NCBI GenBank assembly: GCA_029379265.1
Contig: JAQYWN010000005.1
Coordinates: 1 to 32,787 of the forward strand
Direction: 5' to 3'
Origin: Rhizonema sp. NSF051
Lineage (GTDB): Bacteria; Cyanobacteriota; Cyanobacteriia; Cyanobacteriales; Nostocaceae
DNA: 32,787 bases
The notes under the pieces are model-generated. The model worked only from the letters and a program-made list of their open reading frames with translations, searched no databases and was not told the DNA's origin. The stretch's first letter is position 1. Each line of letters begins with the position of its first letter. The position numbers and the translations under genes are program-made. Shown one piece after another: positions 17,186-25,221 of this stretch.

Positions 17186-18646
17186 ATGAGCTACTACATC
17201 TCTCCTCGCTTTCTTGACAAACTTGCCGTTCATATTACCAAAAACTTTATCGAACTTCCTGGCGTTCGAGTTCCCGTGATTCTAGGTGTTCATGGACGTA
17301 AAGGCGAGGGAAAGTCTTTTCAATGTGAGTTAGTCTTTGAGAAAATGGGTATTGAGGTGACTCACATATCTGGTGGAGAACTTGAAAGCCCAGATGCGGG
17401 CGATCCTGCACGTTTGATTCGCCTGCGTTATCGAGAAACAGCAGAACTCATTCGTGTGCGCGGTAAAATGTGCGTGCTAATGATTAACGACTTAGATGCA
17501 GGTGCTGGACGTTTTGACGAAGGGACTCAGTACACTGTTAATACTCAGTTGGTCAATGCCACACTGATGAATATTGCCGATACTCCCACCAATGTACAAC
17601 TTCCTGGTAGTTACGATTCAACGCCTTTGCATCGCGTGCCAATTATTGTGACAGGTAATGATTTTTCCACTCTGTATGCACCTTTGGTAAGAGATGGGCG
17701 GATGGAAAAATTCTACTGGGAACCCGATCGCGACGATAAAGTGGGAATTGTTGAGGGAATTTTTGCAGAAGATAAACTTCCGCGTCAACAAGTTGAACAA
17801 CTCGTCGATACTTTTATCAATCAGTCGATTGACTTCTTCAGTGCTTTGCGATCGCGCATCTACGACGAACAAATCCGTAATTTCATCCACAAAATAGGAT
17901 TTGAGCGCATCTCGTTACGTGTTGTAAATAGCACAGAAAAACCACCAGAATTTAACAAACCCGATTTTAATTTATCTCGCTTGGTTGAGATGGGTAAGTT
18001 GATGGTTACTGAACAAAAACGGGTGGAGAATTCCCACTTAGTTGACGATTACAATCGACTCAACAGAAAAAATTATCAACCAGTTGCACCTCAAGAAGTG
18101 ACACCAGTACCAGCCCCGGTGCCAAATGGCTTGACAAAAGTAGATAATTCATCATCAACGTTCAATTACAATCAAGACTATACCAAGCAAAAACCAACCC
18201 CTCAGCCAAATAGCTTGACAAAAGTTGATTATCCTTCAACGTTCAATTACAATCAAGACTATACCAAGCAAAAACCAACCCCTCAGCTAAATAGCTTGAC
18301 AAAAGTTGATAATTCATCAACCTTCAATTACTATCAAGACCATAGCGAGCAAATACCAAGTACGCCCATCAGCCAAGAAACATTAGGGCAGATGCGGCAA
18401 ATTTTTGCTCAAGGATATCGTATTGGAATTGAATATGTAGATGAAAGACGCTTCCGTACAGGTTCTTGGCAAAATTTTGCCGAGCATCAAATTGATAATA
18501 TGGCGGAGGCGATCGCTATTTTGGAATCTTGTCTCAGCGATCACAGTGGCGAATACGTGCGTATAGTAGCAGTCGATACTAGAGTCAAGAAGCGGATGGT
18601 GGAAACGATTGTCCAACGTCCAAATGGTAGAATTAGTGACTCTTAA
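17186..18646 (+). CDS. rca: Rubisco activase with C-terminal SSUL domain
   Basis: The 486-residue protein is a AAA+ remodelling ATPase that releases inhibitory sugar phosphates from Rubisco. Walker A is GVHGRKGEGKSF (about 34-45), Walker B is CVLMINDLDAG (96-106), and RMEKFYW follows the sensor region. The AAA+ module ends near residue 290. A repeated linker follows, then an RbcS-like SSUL domain (about 396-486; YRIGIEYVDERRFRTGSWQ). In Nostoc-type cyanobacteria this tail recruits Rca to Rubisco condensates and carboxysomes. No Rubisco genes are adjacent here. It ends about 90 bp before the convergent LprI gene. Confidence 0.95.
   Translation: MSYYISPRFLDKLAVHITKNFIELPGVRVPVILGVHGRKGEGKSFQCELVFEKMGIEVTHISGGELESPDAGDPARLIRLRYRETAELIRVRGKMCVLMINDLDAGAGRFDEGTQYTVNTQLVNATLMNIADTPTNVQLPGSYDSTPLHRVPIIVTGNDFSTLYAPLVRDGRMEKFYWEPDRDDKVGIVEGIFAEDKLPRQQVEQLVDTFINQSIDFFSALRSRIYDEQIRNFIHKIGFERISLRVVNSTEKPPEFNKPDFNLSRLVEMGKLMVTEQKRVENSHLVDDYNRLNRKNYQPVAPQEVTPVPAPVPNGLTKVDNSSSTFNYNQDYTKQKPTPQPNSLTKVDYPSTFNYNQDYTKQKPTPQLNSLTKVDNSSTFNYYQDHSEQIPSTPISQETLGQMRQIFAQGYRIGIEYVDERRFRTGSWQNFAEHQIDNMAEAIAILESCLSDHSGEYVRIVAVDTRVKKRMVETIVQRPNGRISDS
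18125..18367 (+). repeat. 81-84-bp tandem repeats coding the Rca linker
   Basis: Three units start at 18125 (84 b), 18209 (81 b) and 18290 (about 78 b). They code 26-28 residues with the motif NSLTKVD, then STFNYNQDYTKQKPTPQ. The first two are nearly identical in DNA and the third has drifted, indicating recent tandem expansion between the AAA+ and SSUL domains. Confidence 0.9.
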
Positions 18647-18738
18647 GGTTTAAACTCTGATGTCGGCAAGGTAGTCGCTCTCCTGTGACTGCCTTGCAAC
18701 TCGACAAAATTCATGAGTATAGCTGAAGTGCTGAATGC

Positions 18739-19149
18739 TTACCGAGAGGACAAATAATCGCGTAAATCTTTTGTGCGTTGTTTTGTGACTCTTTCTCTGC
18801 ATCCGTTGCGGAAGATTTCATAACCTGTGCCACCACGATTGTCATAGACTTCAAAATCACAGTTGTTATCACGAAACTTAATCCAAGCTTGCTGTGCGGT
18901 AATGAGTAACTGTCTTGCCTCACCGTTTAAGTTTGATATAACTTGTTGATACACCTGATTGAGTTGTTTGTCTGCTGCTTGATAGGACTGTTGAGAACAA
19001 TACTTCATTGTTACTGTATTGTTTGCCTTGGAACAATCAATTTTCTGTGCGATCATCTCTTTTAGTATAATTCTTGCAGAAACTGGGATTGATAAAGATG
19101 CATGAGCGAAGCTTGCTACCAGAATGATCCTGACAAATTTTGTATACAT
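18739..19149 (-). CDS. LprI/DUF1311-family secreted protein
   Basis: The 136-residue protein has an N-terminal signal segment (FVRIILVASFAHASLSIPVSA). A lysozyme-inhibitor LprI-like (DUF1311) domain follows, with DCSKANNTVTMKYCSQQSYQ, the ADKQLNQVYQQ helix, QQAWIKFRDNNCDFE and a C-terminal GCRERVTKQRTKDL. Four conserved Cys are visible, as expected for an exported fold with disulfides. In mycobacteria the family namesake inhibits lysozyme; the role here is unknown. It is convergent with rca and divergent from mutS. Confidence 0.82.
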   Translation of the reverse strand: MYTKFVRIILVASFAHASLSIPVSARIILKEMIAQKIDCSKANNTVTMKYCSQQSYQAADKQLNQVYQQVISNLNGEARQLLITAQQAWIKFRDNNCDFEVYDNRGGTGYEIFRNGCRERVTKQRTKDLRDYLSSR

Positions 19150-19503
19150 AGAGTTGAGCCAACAGACAAAAGTTTCTTTTGCTACTTTATAGCTAAAAAA
19201 TACTGTGATGTAAATTAGTAATTTTTTCTTTGAAAGTCCGGATACTCAACCCCACACCTCCTCGCTTTCTAGGAGGGTAGGTTTATACTTAAGTCATAAG
19301 TATTCATGCGAACATAGGATAAGTTTTTCTATTGACAATATCTGAGTATCAAAAATGTTAATGATTCTGTGGTTGATAACAGAAATAGCAAACAAAGACT
19401 TTAATCATGATTTATTCCACAAACCTTCAAAAAATTAGGAGTAATGGTTTTAACAAGCTATAATTTTATATTGGCAAGTTGCTATGTGTAGTGATTGACA
19501 TCC
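19150..19503. promoter_or_regulatory. Divergent upstream region of the LprI gene and mutS
   Basis: These 354 bp are AT-rich and without a gene. They contain one small stem, cctcct at 19257-19262 with aggagg at 19271-19276. Promoters for both flanking genes must lie here, but I cannot assign boxes. Confidence 0.4.
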
Positions 19504-22116
19504 ATGACAACGAATCGCACTGCATCCCAAACAACGGAACCCAATGACTCGACTGCGCCTCACGCTGATACTCGCGTCGTGGATCGCACCAGGCTGAGTA
19601 AAATGTATCAGCACTATGTGGAGACGAAGGATAAGTATCCTCACGCGCTGTTGCTGTATCGGGTGGGAGATTTCTTTGAAACTTTTTTTCAAGACGCAGT
19701 GACTGTCTCTCGGGAACTGGAACTTGTCTTAACCAGTAAGCACGCTGGGGAAGTAGGTAGAGTCTGCATGACAGGTGTTCCCCACCATGCTTGGGAACGT
19801 TATACAACTCAACTGGTGGAAAAAGGGTTTGCCGTTGTCATCTGCGATCAAGTGGAAGACGCAGCGGAAGCCGTCGGTTTGGTGAAGCGTGAAGTCACTC
19901 GCATTCTTACCCCCGGCACTTTGTTGGAAGAGGGAATGCTAAAATCAAGTAGCAATAATTACCTATGTGCTGTGGTGATTGCTGCTGAGCATTGGGGTTT
20001 AGCTTATGCAGATATTTCAACAGGTGAATTCCTCACATGTCAAGGTAGCAATTTAGAGAATCTTACACAGGAATTAATGCGCTTGCAGCCAGCAGAAGTG
20101 CTATTTCCGACTAATGCGCCAGATTTGGGGATTTTGCTTCGTCCGGGAGAAAAATCGACACATTTACCGGAATGTTTGCCACCATCATTTTGCTATTGCT
20201 TGCGATCGCAAACTCCGTTCTCAATTGGGGAAGCGAGAACGAGATTGTTGCATAAATTCAAAGTGCGATCGCTTGAAGGGCTTGGCTGTGAACACCTCAC
20301 CTTAGCAGTCCGTGCAGCAGGAGGTCTTTTAGAATACCTAGAAGATACGCAAAAAGAAAACTCAGTTCCTTTGCAGCCACTTCGCACCTACACTCTCACT
20401 GACTTCTTAATTGTTGATTATCAAACCCGTCGGAACCTGGAAATTACGCAAACCGTCCGCGATGGCAGTTTTGTGGGTTCCCTCATGTGGGCATTGGATA
20501 GAACGAATACGACAATGGGCAGTCGGGCGTTACGAAGGTGGTTGTTGCAACCTTTACTTGACATTAAAGGTATTCGCTCTCGGCAAAACACAATTCAAGA
20601 GCTAGTAGAAAACACAGCTTTACGTCAAGAGTTACAGCGATTGTTGCGGCAAATTTACGACTTGGAACGGTTGACAGGACGCGCGGGTTCTGGTAAAGCG
20701 AATGCGAAGGATTTAGTCGCTTTAGCAGATTCACTATCACGCCTGCCGGAATTATCTCGCATTGTAGCTGAGACTCACTCACCCTTTCTCAAGGCTTTGC
20801 AGAAAGTTCCACCTGTGTTGGAAGAACTGGCACGAAAATTACAACTTCATATTGTCGAGTCACCGCCCATATATCTGACAGAAGGTGGGTTAATTCGCCC
20901 CACTGTCAATCCCCAGTTGGATGAGCGGCGTAGTTTGGTAGAGGAAGATCACCAATGGATTGCTAATTTAGAAGTTGAGGAGAGAGCAAAGACGGGAATT
21001 TCTACGCTGAAGGTGGGATTTAACAAGACTTTTGGATATTACATCAGTATTTCTCGTTCTAAAGCTGACCAAGTTCCATCAGATTATATCCGCAGACAAA
21101 CTTTGATGAATGAGGAGCGCTACATCACTCCGGAATTGAAGGAAAGAGAAGCGCGGATTCTGACGGCAAGAGATGATTTGAATAAGCTGGAATATGAGAT
21201 TTTTGCAGCGTTGCGGCAAGAAGTGGGCGAACAAGCAGAGGTGATCCGTAATATTTCCCGTGCAGTGGCAGCAGCAGATGTGTTGTGTGGTTTGGCTGAG
21301 TTAGCGGTTCATCAGGGTTACTGTTGTCCATCGATGATTTCTGGACGGGCGATCGCGATTGTGGAGGGGCGTCATCCAGTGGTGGAACAGTCTCTGCCTG
21401 CGGGGTTTTTTGTGCCGAATTCTACTAGTTTGGGTAAAGAGTATGTGAACCGCCAAGACGCTAAGGAAGCCAAGGAAGAGGAGAGGCAGGGGAATCCCTC
21501 TCCCGATCTTGTCATCCTTACGGGGCCTAACGCCAGTGGCAAGAGTTGTTATTTGCGTCAGGTGGGGTTGATTCAGTTGATGGCGCAGATTGGTAGTTTT
21601 GTGCCTGCGAAGTCTGCGACTTTGGGTGTGTGCGATCGCATTTTCACTCGTGTCGGTGCAGTAGATGACTTGGCAACGGGTCAATCGACTTTTATGGTAG
21701 AGATGAATGAGACGGCGAATATTCTCAACCATGCAACATCTAACTCACTGGTGCTGTTAGATGAAATTGGACGCGGAACGGCAACTTTTGATGGGCTTTC
21801 AATTGCTTGGGCAGTGGCAGAGTACTTGGCAGCAGAGATTTGCGCCCGCACGATTTTTGCGACTCACTACCATGAGTTGAACGAACTAGCTTCGCTGTTA
21901 ACAAATGTCGCTAATTATCAGGTGACGGTGAAGGAGTTGCCTGATCAAATTATCTTTTTGCACTCGGTACAACCAGGAGGTGCTGATAAGTCCTATGGGA
22001 TAGAGGCAGGAAGGTTGGCGGGTTTACCAGCAGTGGTAATCAAAAGGGCAAAGCAAGTCATGGGGCAGATTGAGAAACACAGTAAAATTGCGATCGGTTT
22101 GCAAAATATGGATTGA
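19504..22116 (+). CDS. mutS: DNA mismatch repair protein MutS
   Basis: The protein is about 870 residues from the ATG at 19504 (a TTG three codons earlier is possible). MutS recognises mismatches and recruits MutL. The mismatch-binding motif is GDFFETFF (Phe-x-Glu, near residue 58), in the N-terminal clamp domain. Connector, lever and clamp regions follow. The ATPase has Walker [10 protein letters not shown] and Walker [17 protein letters not shown], then THYHEL. Just before the Walker A a short insert with [10 protein letters not shown] resembles a translated dispersed repeat. Full length otherwise; no mutL nearby. Confidence 0.97.
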   Translation: MTTNRTASQTTEPNDSTAPHADTRVVDRTRLSKMYQHYVETKDKYPHALLLYRVGDFFETFFQDAVTVSRELELVLTSKHAGEVGRVCMTGVPHHAWERYTTQLVEKGFAVVICDQVEDAAEAVGLVKREVTRILTPGTLLEEGMLKSSSNNYLCAVVIAAEHWGLAYADISTGEFLTCQGSNLENLTQELMRLQPAEVLFPTNAPDLGILLRPGEKSTHLPECLPPSFCYCLRSQTPFSIGEARTRLLHKFKVRSLEGLGCEHLTLAVRAAGGLLEYLEDTQKENSVPLQPLRTYTLTDFLIVDYQTRRNLEITQTVRDGSFVGSLMWALDRTNTTMGSRALRRWLLQPLLDIKGIRSRQNTIQELVENTALRQELQRLLRQIYDLERLTGRAGSGKANAKDLVALADSLSRLPELSRIVAETHSPFLKALQKVPPVLEELARKLQLHIVESPPIYLTEGGLIRPTVNPQLDERRSLVEEDHQWIANLEVEERAKTGISTLKVGFNKTFGYYISISRSKADQVPSDYIRRQTLMNEERYITPELKEREARILTARDDLNKLEYEIFAALRQEVGEQAEVIRNISRAVAAADVLCGLAELAVHQGYCCPSMISGRAIAIVEGRHPVVEQSLPAGFFVPNSTSLGKEYVNRQDAKEAKEEERQGNPSPDLVILTGPNASGKSCYLRQVGLIQLMAQIGSFVPAKSATLGVCDRIFTRVGAVDDLATGQSTFMVEMNETANILNHATSNSLVLLDEIGRGTATFDGLSIAWAVAEYLAAEICARTIFATHYHELNELASLLTNVANYQVTVKELPDQIIFLHSVQPGGADKSYGIEAGRLAGLPAVVIKRAKQVMGQIEKHSKIAIGLQNMD
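21447..21478 (+). repeat. In-frame dispersed-repeat insert in mutS
   Basis: The run encodes [11 protein letters not shown] and has an internal gacgctaaggaagccaagga near-duplication (gac/gaagc-ctaagg-aag). It lies in the variable loop between the clamp/lever part and the ATPase, where cyanobacterial MutS proteins vary in length. I recognise this peptide as a recurring translated intergenic repeat in cyanobacteria; this is from memory, not from a search. Confidence 0.45.
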
Positions 22117-22274
22117 GTTTTTGTAAATTAACTAATTATTTGGGTTCTTGTCCGCGTTGACAAATTTACGTCGTCAAATACTATTGGCTAACCATTAACA
22201 AAATCATGACTTACGCAAAAATGGTCAAAAAGCTTAATACAATGCCTATAGACCACAACTTTCTAGGTATCTCT

Positions 22275-22478
22275 CTACTGCATTTTCTCAAGCAATACTA
22301 TATCCTGCTTCAACACATCATTTAGCAAGTCACTCAACTCAACCCCCTTTGCTTCTGCTCGCTTGGCAAAAAATTCCACTACCTCATCAGCCAAATAAAT
22401 AGGTATTTTTAACGTCATATCCTCGCGGTAAAACTTTCCTCGCTCCGCTCCCGAAAAATCATATTCAGGCTGCATCAT
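22275..22478 (-). CDS. Antitoxin-like small protein, ribbon-helix-helix type
   Basis: The 67-residue protein reads MQPEYDFSGAERGKFYRED at the N-terminus, then TLKIPIYLADEVVEFFAKRA and a helical C-terminus (LSDLLNDVLKQDI). The EYDFS-RGKFYR opening followed by a short strand and two helices is the form of CopG/BrnA-type antitoxins and of a common cyanobacterial family. No toxin gene flanks it: mutS ends 158 bp to the left and an HsdS relic begins at the right. An orphan or degraded toxin-antitoxin pair is likely. Two ATG codons are in tandem at the start. Confidence 0.7.
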   Translation of the reverse strand: MMQPEYDFSGAERGKFYREDMTLKIPIYLADEVVEFFAKRAEAKGVELSDLLNDVLKQDIVLLEKMQ

Positions 22479-22496
22479 ACTCCTCCCTCATAGTTT

Positions 22497-22666
22497 CCTT
22501 TTCAATTCTAGTCCCACCTATCTCCAAACGACGCCGCATCGTTGCCTACCTCAATGAACTCCATGCCAAGGTAGATATAATGAAGCGACTCTGAGAAGAG
22601 GTGATGAAATAATTTGATGCGCTGTAACCTTTTATACTTGACAAAGGATTCAAAGGGGAACAGTAA
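22497..22666 (+). pseudogene. Relic of type I restriction specificity subunit HsdS (C-terminal end)
   Basis: One frame reads ILVPPISKRRRIVAYLNELH, AKVDIMKRL, then a stop, EEVMK, a stop, FDAL, a stop, PFILDKGFKGEQ and a final stop. Normal HsdS tails read like LPPL-EQRRIVAYLDEL, AKVD-LK-LQ and LDALLPSILDKAFKGEL, so the match continues through three in-frame stops (22592, 22610, 22625). Only the C-terminal coiled-coil spacer region remains. No hsdM or hsdR is seen. This indicates that a type I system once lay here. Confidence 0.8.
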
Positions 22667-22695
22667 ATATTTGGTATATAAAATAACAACTTAGT

Positions 22696-22920
22696 ATGAA
22701 GTCAGAAGACTTTCAAAATAGCCCAACAGGTCGATTAGTGCAAATTATACAAGGAGAAAATCCTTGTTTTGCTTTTGTTCCAAACCCTTTACCACCAGTG
22801 CTAGAACTCGATACAGAAATTTGGCGCACACTTTCTGATGCTGACCGAGCCTTGGGTGAACTTGCAGGATTAGGACGTACTATGCCCTCGCTGCTTACCG
22901 TAGAGAAAGACAGGAATTAA
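22696..22920 (+). pseudogene. Truncated Fic/DOC-family protein, N-terminal Fic_N fragment
   Basis: The 74-residue ORF starts MKSEDFQNSPTGRLVQIIQG, then CFAFVPNPLPPVLEL and LSDADRALGELAGLGRT. This is the standard N-terminal module of Fic-type AMP-transferases. The next expected part (NPHLLIRPF and the SSRIEGT inhibition motif) and the whole Fic core with HPFxxGNG are missing. After GRTM the frame runs into unrelated sequence and stops. It is therefore a relic or non-functional fragment. The ATG start fits the family. It is joined to a different relic in another frame. Confidence 0.75.
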
Positions 22921-23072
22921 ATTCCAACGCCAGCGAACTCAATGATGATGACCAGTGGCTACTTTTTGTCCTAAATACGATCGCTAGACATCCCACCTAA
23001 AAAGGAGAATACTGTCTTACCATAGCCGGATTAATCTTATTCGGAAATGCGATCATCAGCAATCAAAGGTGA
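22881..23072 (+). pseudogene. Possible relic of an AlbA_2/Schlafen-type ATP-binding protein
   Basis: In one frame the segment reads YALAAYRRERQELNSNASEL, NDDDQWLLFVLNTIARHPT, a stop, KGEYCLTIAGLILFGNAIIS, then a stop. The LTIAGLILFG piece, preceded by an R-ER-N-L-D pattern, resembles the region of RecG-like/AlbA_2 proteins with a conserved LT-AGLLLFG. The remaining protein is absent. The call rests on a short motif and is tentative. It is fused out of frame to the Fic_N fragment. Confidence 0.35.
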
Positions 23073-23332
23073 TGCCAAAAAGCCGGAAACAACGTGTTTA
23101 CGTTAACACACAAGATGGTTATTTTGTACAGTGCTTAAGTCCTACAGACCTCATGTCTCAACTTAGAAGATTCTAAACTAGAAAAAACAAAAAAATAATA
23201 CACCTGGAAAGGGCCGGTCATACAGACTACAAACATTACCTTGAAAACGCCGACACTTGTTCTCAGCCAGATTTAGACAAAGCTGAACACTTACAATCGG
23301 TGATGGGTAAAGAGCCTGATTTTGCCATATAA
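23072..23332 (+). pseudogene. Unrecognised small ORF interrupted by one stop
   Basis: A frame opens with ATG and reads MPKSRKQRVYVNTQDGYFVQ, CLSPTDLMSQLRRF, a stop at 23174, then continues TRKNKKIIHLERAGHTDYKH, YLENADTCSQPDLDKAEHLQ and SVMGKEPDFAI to a stop. The two halves share a frame and a natural-looking composition, so it may be one small gene broken by a nonsense change. I do not recognise the family. Confidence 0.3.
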
Positions 23333-23439
23333 AGACAAAAATTAGCTTGGGAAATTTAGATTGAGATAAATAGTGGGCTTATCGTAAATTTTAAATCATT
23401 CATAGTACTCCATAGTCTCAACTTTTCACAAACAAACGT

Positions 23440-23523
23440 ATGCTCAAAATTTTAGTTACTTTCGGGATTACTTCTATTCTCGTTGTCAGTGGAGTTTTAG
23501 TCGTCAAAGAACCTAAAACTTAA
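23440..23523 (+). CDS. Possible 27-residue single-membrane-helix peptide
   Basis: An ATG-initiated ORF reads LKILVTFGITSILVVSGVLV then VKEPKT. It is one strong membrane helix with a positively charged end. There is no clear ribosome binding site (acaaacgt precedes the ATG) and it lies in a decayed, gene-poor stretch. It could be a small membrane protein, a TisB-like toxin or noise. Confidence 0.3.
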   Translation: MLKILVTFGITSILVVSGVLVVKEPKT

Positions 23524-23904
23524 GAGGCTGATTTTGCTCTTACCTCACGTTATTTTCAGTAAATATACGTATAAATACGAAGAGACCGAGGAAGATAGCA
23601 CAAAAATTGAGTAGAACGACAATTTATTTTTAAAGTTTTTAGTAATATTTTCAGCTTAAATAACAGCTACTTGCAATAGTGAAACTACGGATGTTGCAGT
23701 TGAATTAAAAAATTCAAGCAACCTTATCTGGTGAATTACCACACCTGTACTAACGATCCGCTTAATTCTCAGCGGCAGTAACTCTAGTTAAGGACTCATT
23801 AAAAACAGGTTACAACTCATAGCGATAGCCAAGGAATACTAGTGGATAGCACCAGTGGGTGTGAATCAAAGCAGATCTCAAAAAAAATTTAAGAGGAAAC
23901 GACT
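23524..23904. other. Gene-free stretch upstream of hicA
   Basis: These 381 bp are AT-rich with many stops in all frames. I see no recognisable gene. The end holds the hicA ribosome binding site (aagaggaaac, 23891-23900). The composition and the isolated readable scraps suggest decayed coding sequence. Confidence 0.4.
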
Positions 23905-24132
23905 ATGCCTAAGAAGATTAAGGAGTTAAAACATTGGTTACGCCAATTAGGTTTTACTGAACTCCCAGGAAAAGGAAGCCACACTAACTGGATACATCCA
24001 TTATATGCTGGAAAGCTAACGGTTTCAGGGAAAGATAGTTCGGACGCAAAACTCTACCAAGAAAAGGATGTGCAACAAGCGGTAAAAGAGGTAAAGTCCA
24101 AACAACAGCAGGAAAAGCAGGAAGATGAGTAA
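23905..24132 (+). CDS. hicA: HicA-family mRNA interferase toxin
   Basis: The 75-residue protein has the dsRBD-like HicA fold: MPKKIKELKHWLRQLGF, then GKGSHTNWIHP with the catalytic His of the family in GSHT, and LTVSGKDSSDAKLYQEKDVQ. HicA toxins cleave mRNA and are held by HicB. A good aagaggaaac site precedes the ATG. The C-terminus is Lys/Gln-rich (KSKQQQEKQEDE) and overlaps hicB by eight bases. It appears intact. Confidence 0.85.
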   Translation: MPKKIKELKHWLRQLGFTELPGKGSHTNWIHPLYAGKLTVSGKDSSDAKLYQEKDVQQAVKEVKSKQQQEKQEDE

Positions 24133-24343
24133 ATTTAAGTATCAAATGTTGATTCAATGGTCTGAAGAAGACAACTGCTTCTTAGTTGGATTTCCTGATT
24201 TTCCTGGACAGCGTTGGCGGACTCATGGCGATACTTATGAAGAAGCTGTGACAAATGGCATTGAAGCGTTAGAATCCCTAGTTGTGGCTTACGAAGCTAC
24301 AAATGAACCACTTCCACAGCCAACTGTTAATCAAGTTGCCTAA
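24125..24343 (+). CDS. hicB: HicB-family antitoxin
   Basis: The 72-residue protein has the HicB partial RNase H-like fold: YQMLIQWSEEDNCFLVGFPD, then FPGQRWRTHGDTYEEAVTNG and IEALESLVVAYEATNEPLP. It binds and neutralises HicA. No separate DNA-binding domain is visible at this length, so autorepression may be weak or may depend on the HicA complex. The ATG overlaps the hicA end, the usual toxin-first order of hicAB with coupled translation. Confidence 0.85.
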   Translation: MSKFKYQMLIQWSEEDNCFLVGFPDFPGQRWRTHGDTYEEAVTNGIEALESLVVAYEATNEPLPQPTVNQVA

Positions 24344-24433
24344 CCTTAGCTTGTTACCAAATGTTTCAGAATTGCTATACAGCCTGCAAGTTAAACTTCT
24401 TTTATTTTTAATTTCATGCAGTGATACTAGTCA

Positions 24434-24652
24434 TTACTCAATAATTTCGTCATATTGATTGGTGTCGTCTGACTGCAATTGTTCCATCTCCACCAAGACT
24501 TCAGGCAAACTTTTTTCATCAAGCCATTAATGACGTTCTTTGGTACAATCTCCTTTTCCGGGACTAAAATATTGAACAAATCGAATAGTATCGGTAACTC
24601 CCAGAAAATTTATTAAGGCCTCGTAGCCCTGTTTGATAATTTCATTTGATGG
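24434..24652 (-). pseudogene. Stop-interrupted relic of a small cyanobacterial protein family
   Basis: On the minus strand one frame reads PSNEIIKQGYEALINFLGVT, DTIRFVQYFSPGKGDCTKER, H, a stop (24527-24529), WLDEKSLPEVLVEMEQLQSD, DTNQYDEIIE and stop. I recognise the IRF-QYF-PG-GDYT-ERHQWLD pattern as a recurring small cyanobacterial protein, often in toxin-antitoxin-rich places. The stop falls where the family has Gln (CAA to TAA). The natural start is also missing. Function unknown. Confidence 0.65.
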
Positions 24653-24818
24653 TGATTATGTAACTGTCCGAGGTGTTAATGTTTTTACTGCAAATGGTGG
24701 TGCGTATTCAGCTGCAATAAGTCAAGGCAAACTTTTGGTTAGGTATAATCCCATCTGAAGTCAGTAATTCTCGATTGAATCACATACAAAATACTTTGAC
24801 CGCGTTCTTGATTGGCAT

Positions 24819-24842
24819 CCCTCTCCCAAACTTGGGAGAGGG
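24819..24842. repeat. CCCTCTCCC hairpin repeat
   Basis: ccctctcccaa at 24819-24829 and ttgggagaggg at 24832-24842 form an 11-bp perfect stem with a 2-base loop. The flank gctgggggtgagggcg is typical of a widely dispersed intergenic repeat in bacteria. It may also stop transcription between the relic zone and the helicase locus. Confidence 0.7.
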
Positions 24843-25221
24843 GCTGGGGGTGAGGGCGAGTATTGAGAACCGCCATAGATAAATGAGAGCGCGATCGCAT
24901 ACCACGACTTTTTTAGTAACCATGTACGAAAAAAGAAGATTTCCGTTTCCCCCAAGACGGGAAGGTGAGGAAATGCGATCGCCACTGAACTCACTCGTGA
25001 AATTACTGCCTTGCTTCAGCATATCTCGAGAATTTACACAATTGCTATTTAAACCTTTTTAATCTTTCTCAGAGATATTTCGGATGCTGAAATGTTACAT
25101 CTGAAACTATAACTGTCAAGCAAGTAGTAATAAATTTTATTTTGGCACGTTGGAATTAAGTAGTGAGAAATCCATTCTGACTACCTATTTTCTGCTGCCT
25201 TTACACCAAAACAGGGAAACG

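Noticed and set aside
19450-19807. Minus-strand frames over the mutS start
   Set aside because: They are antisense to a certain gene and lack a start context.
24761-25022. Minus-strand frames of 77 and 80 codons
   Set aside because: They read through the CCCTCTCCC hairpin repeat (TPSPSPKFGRG), a known artefact of this repeat in translations.
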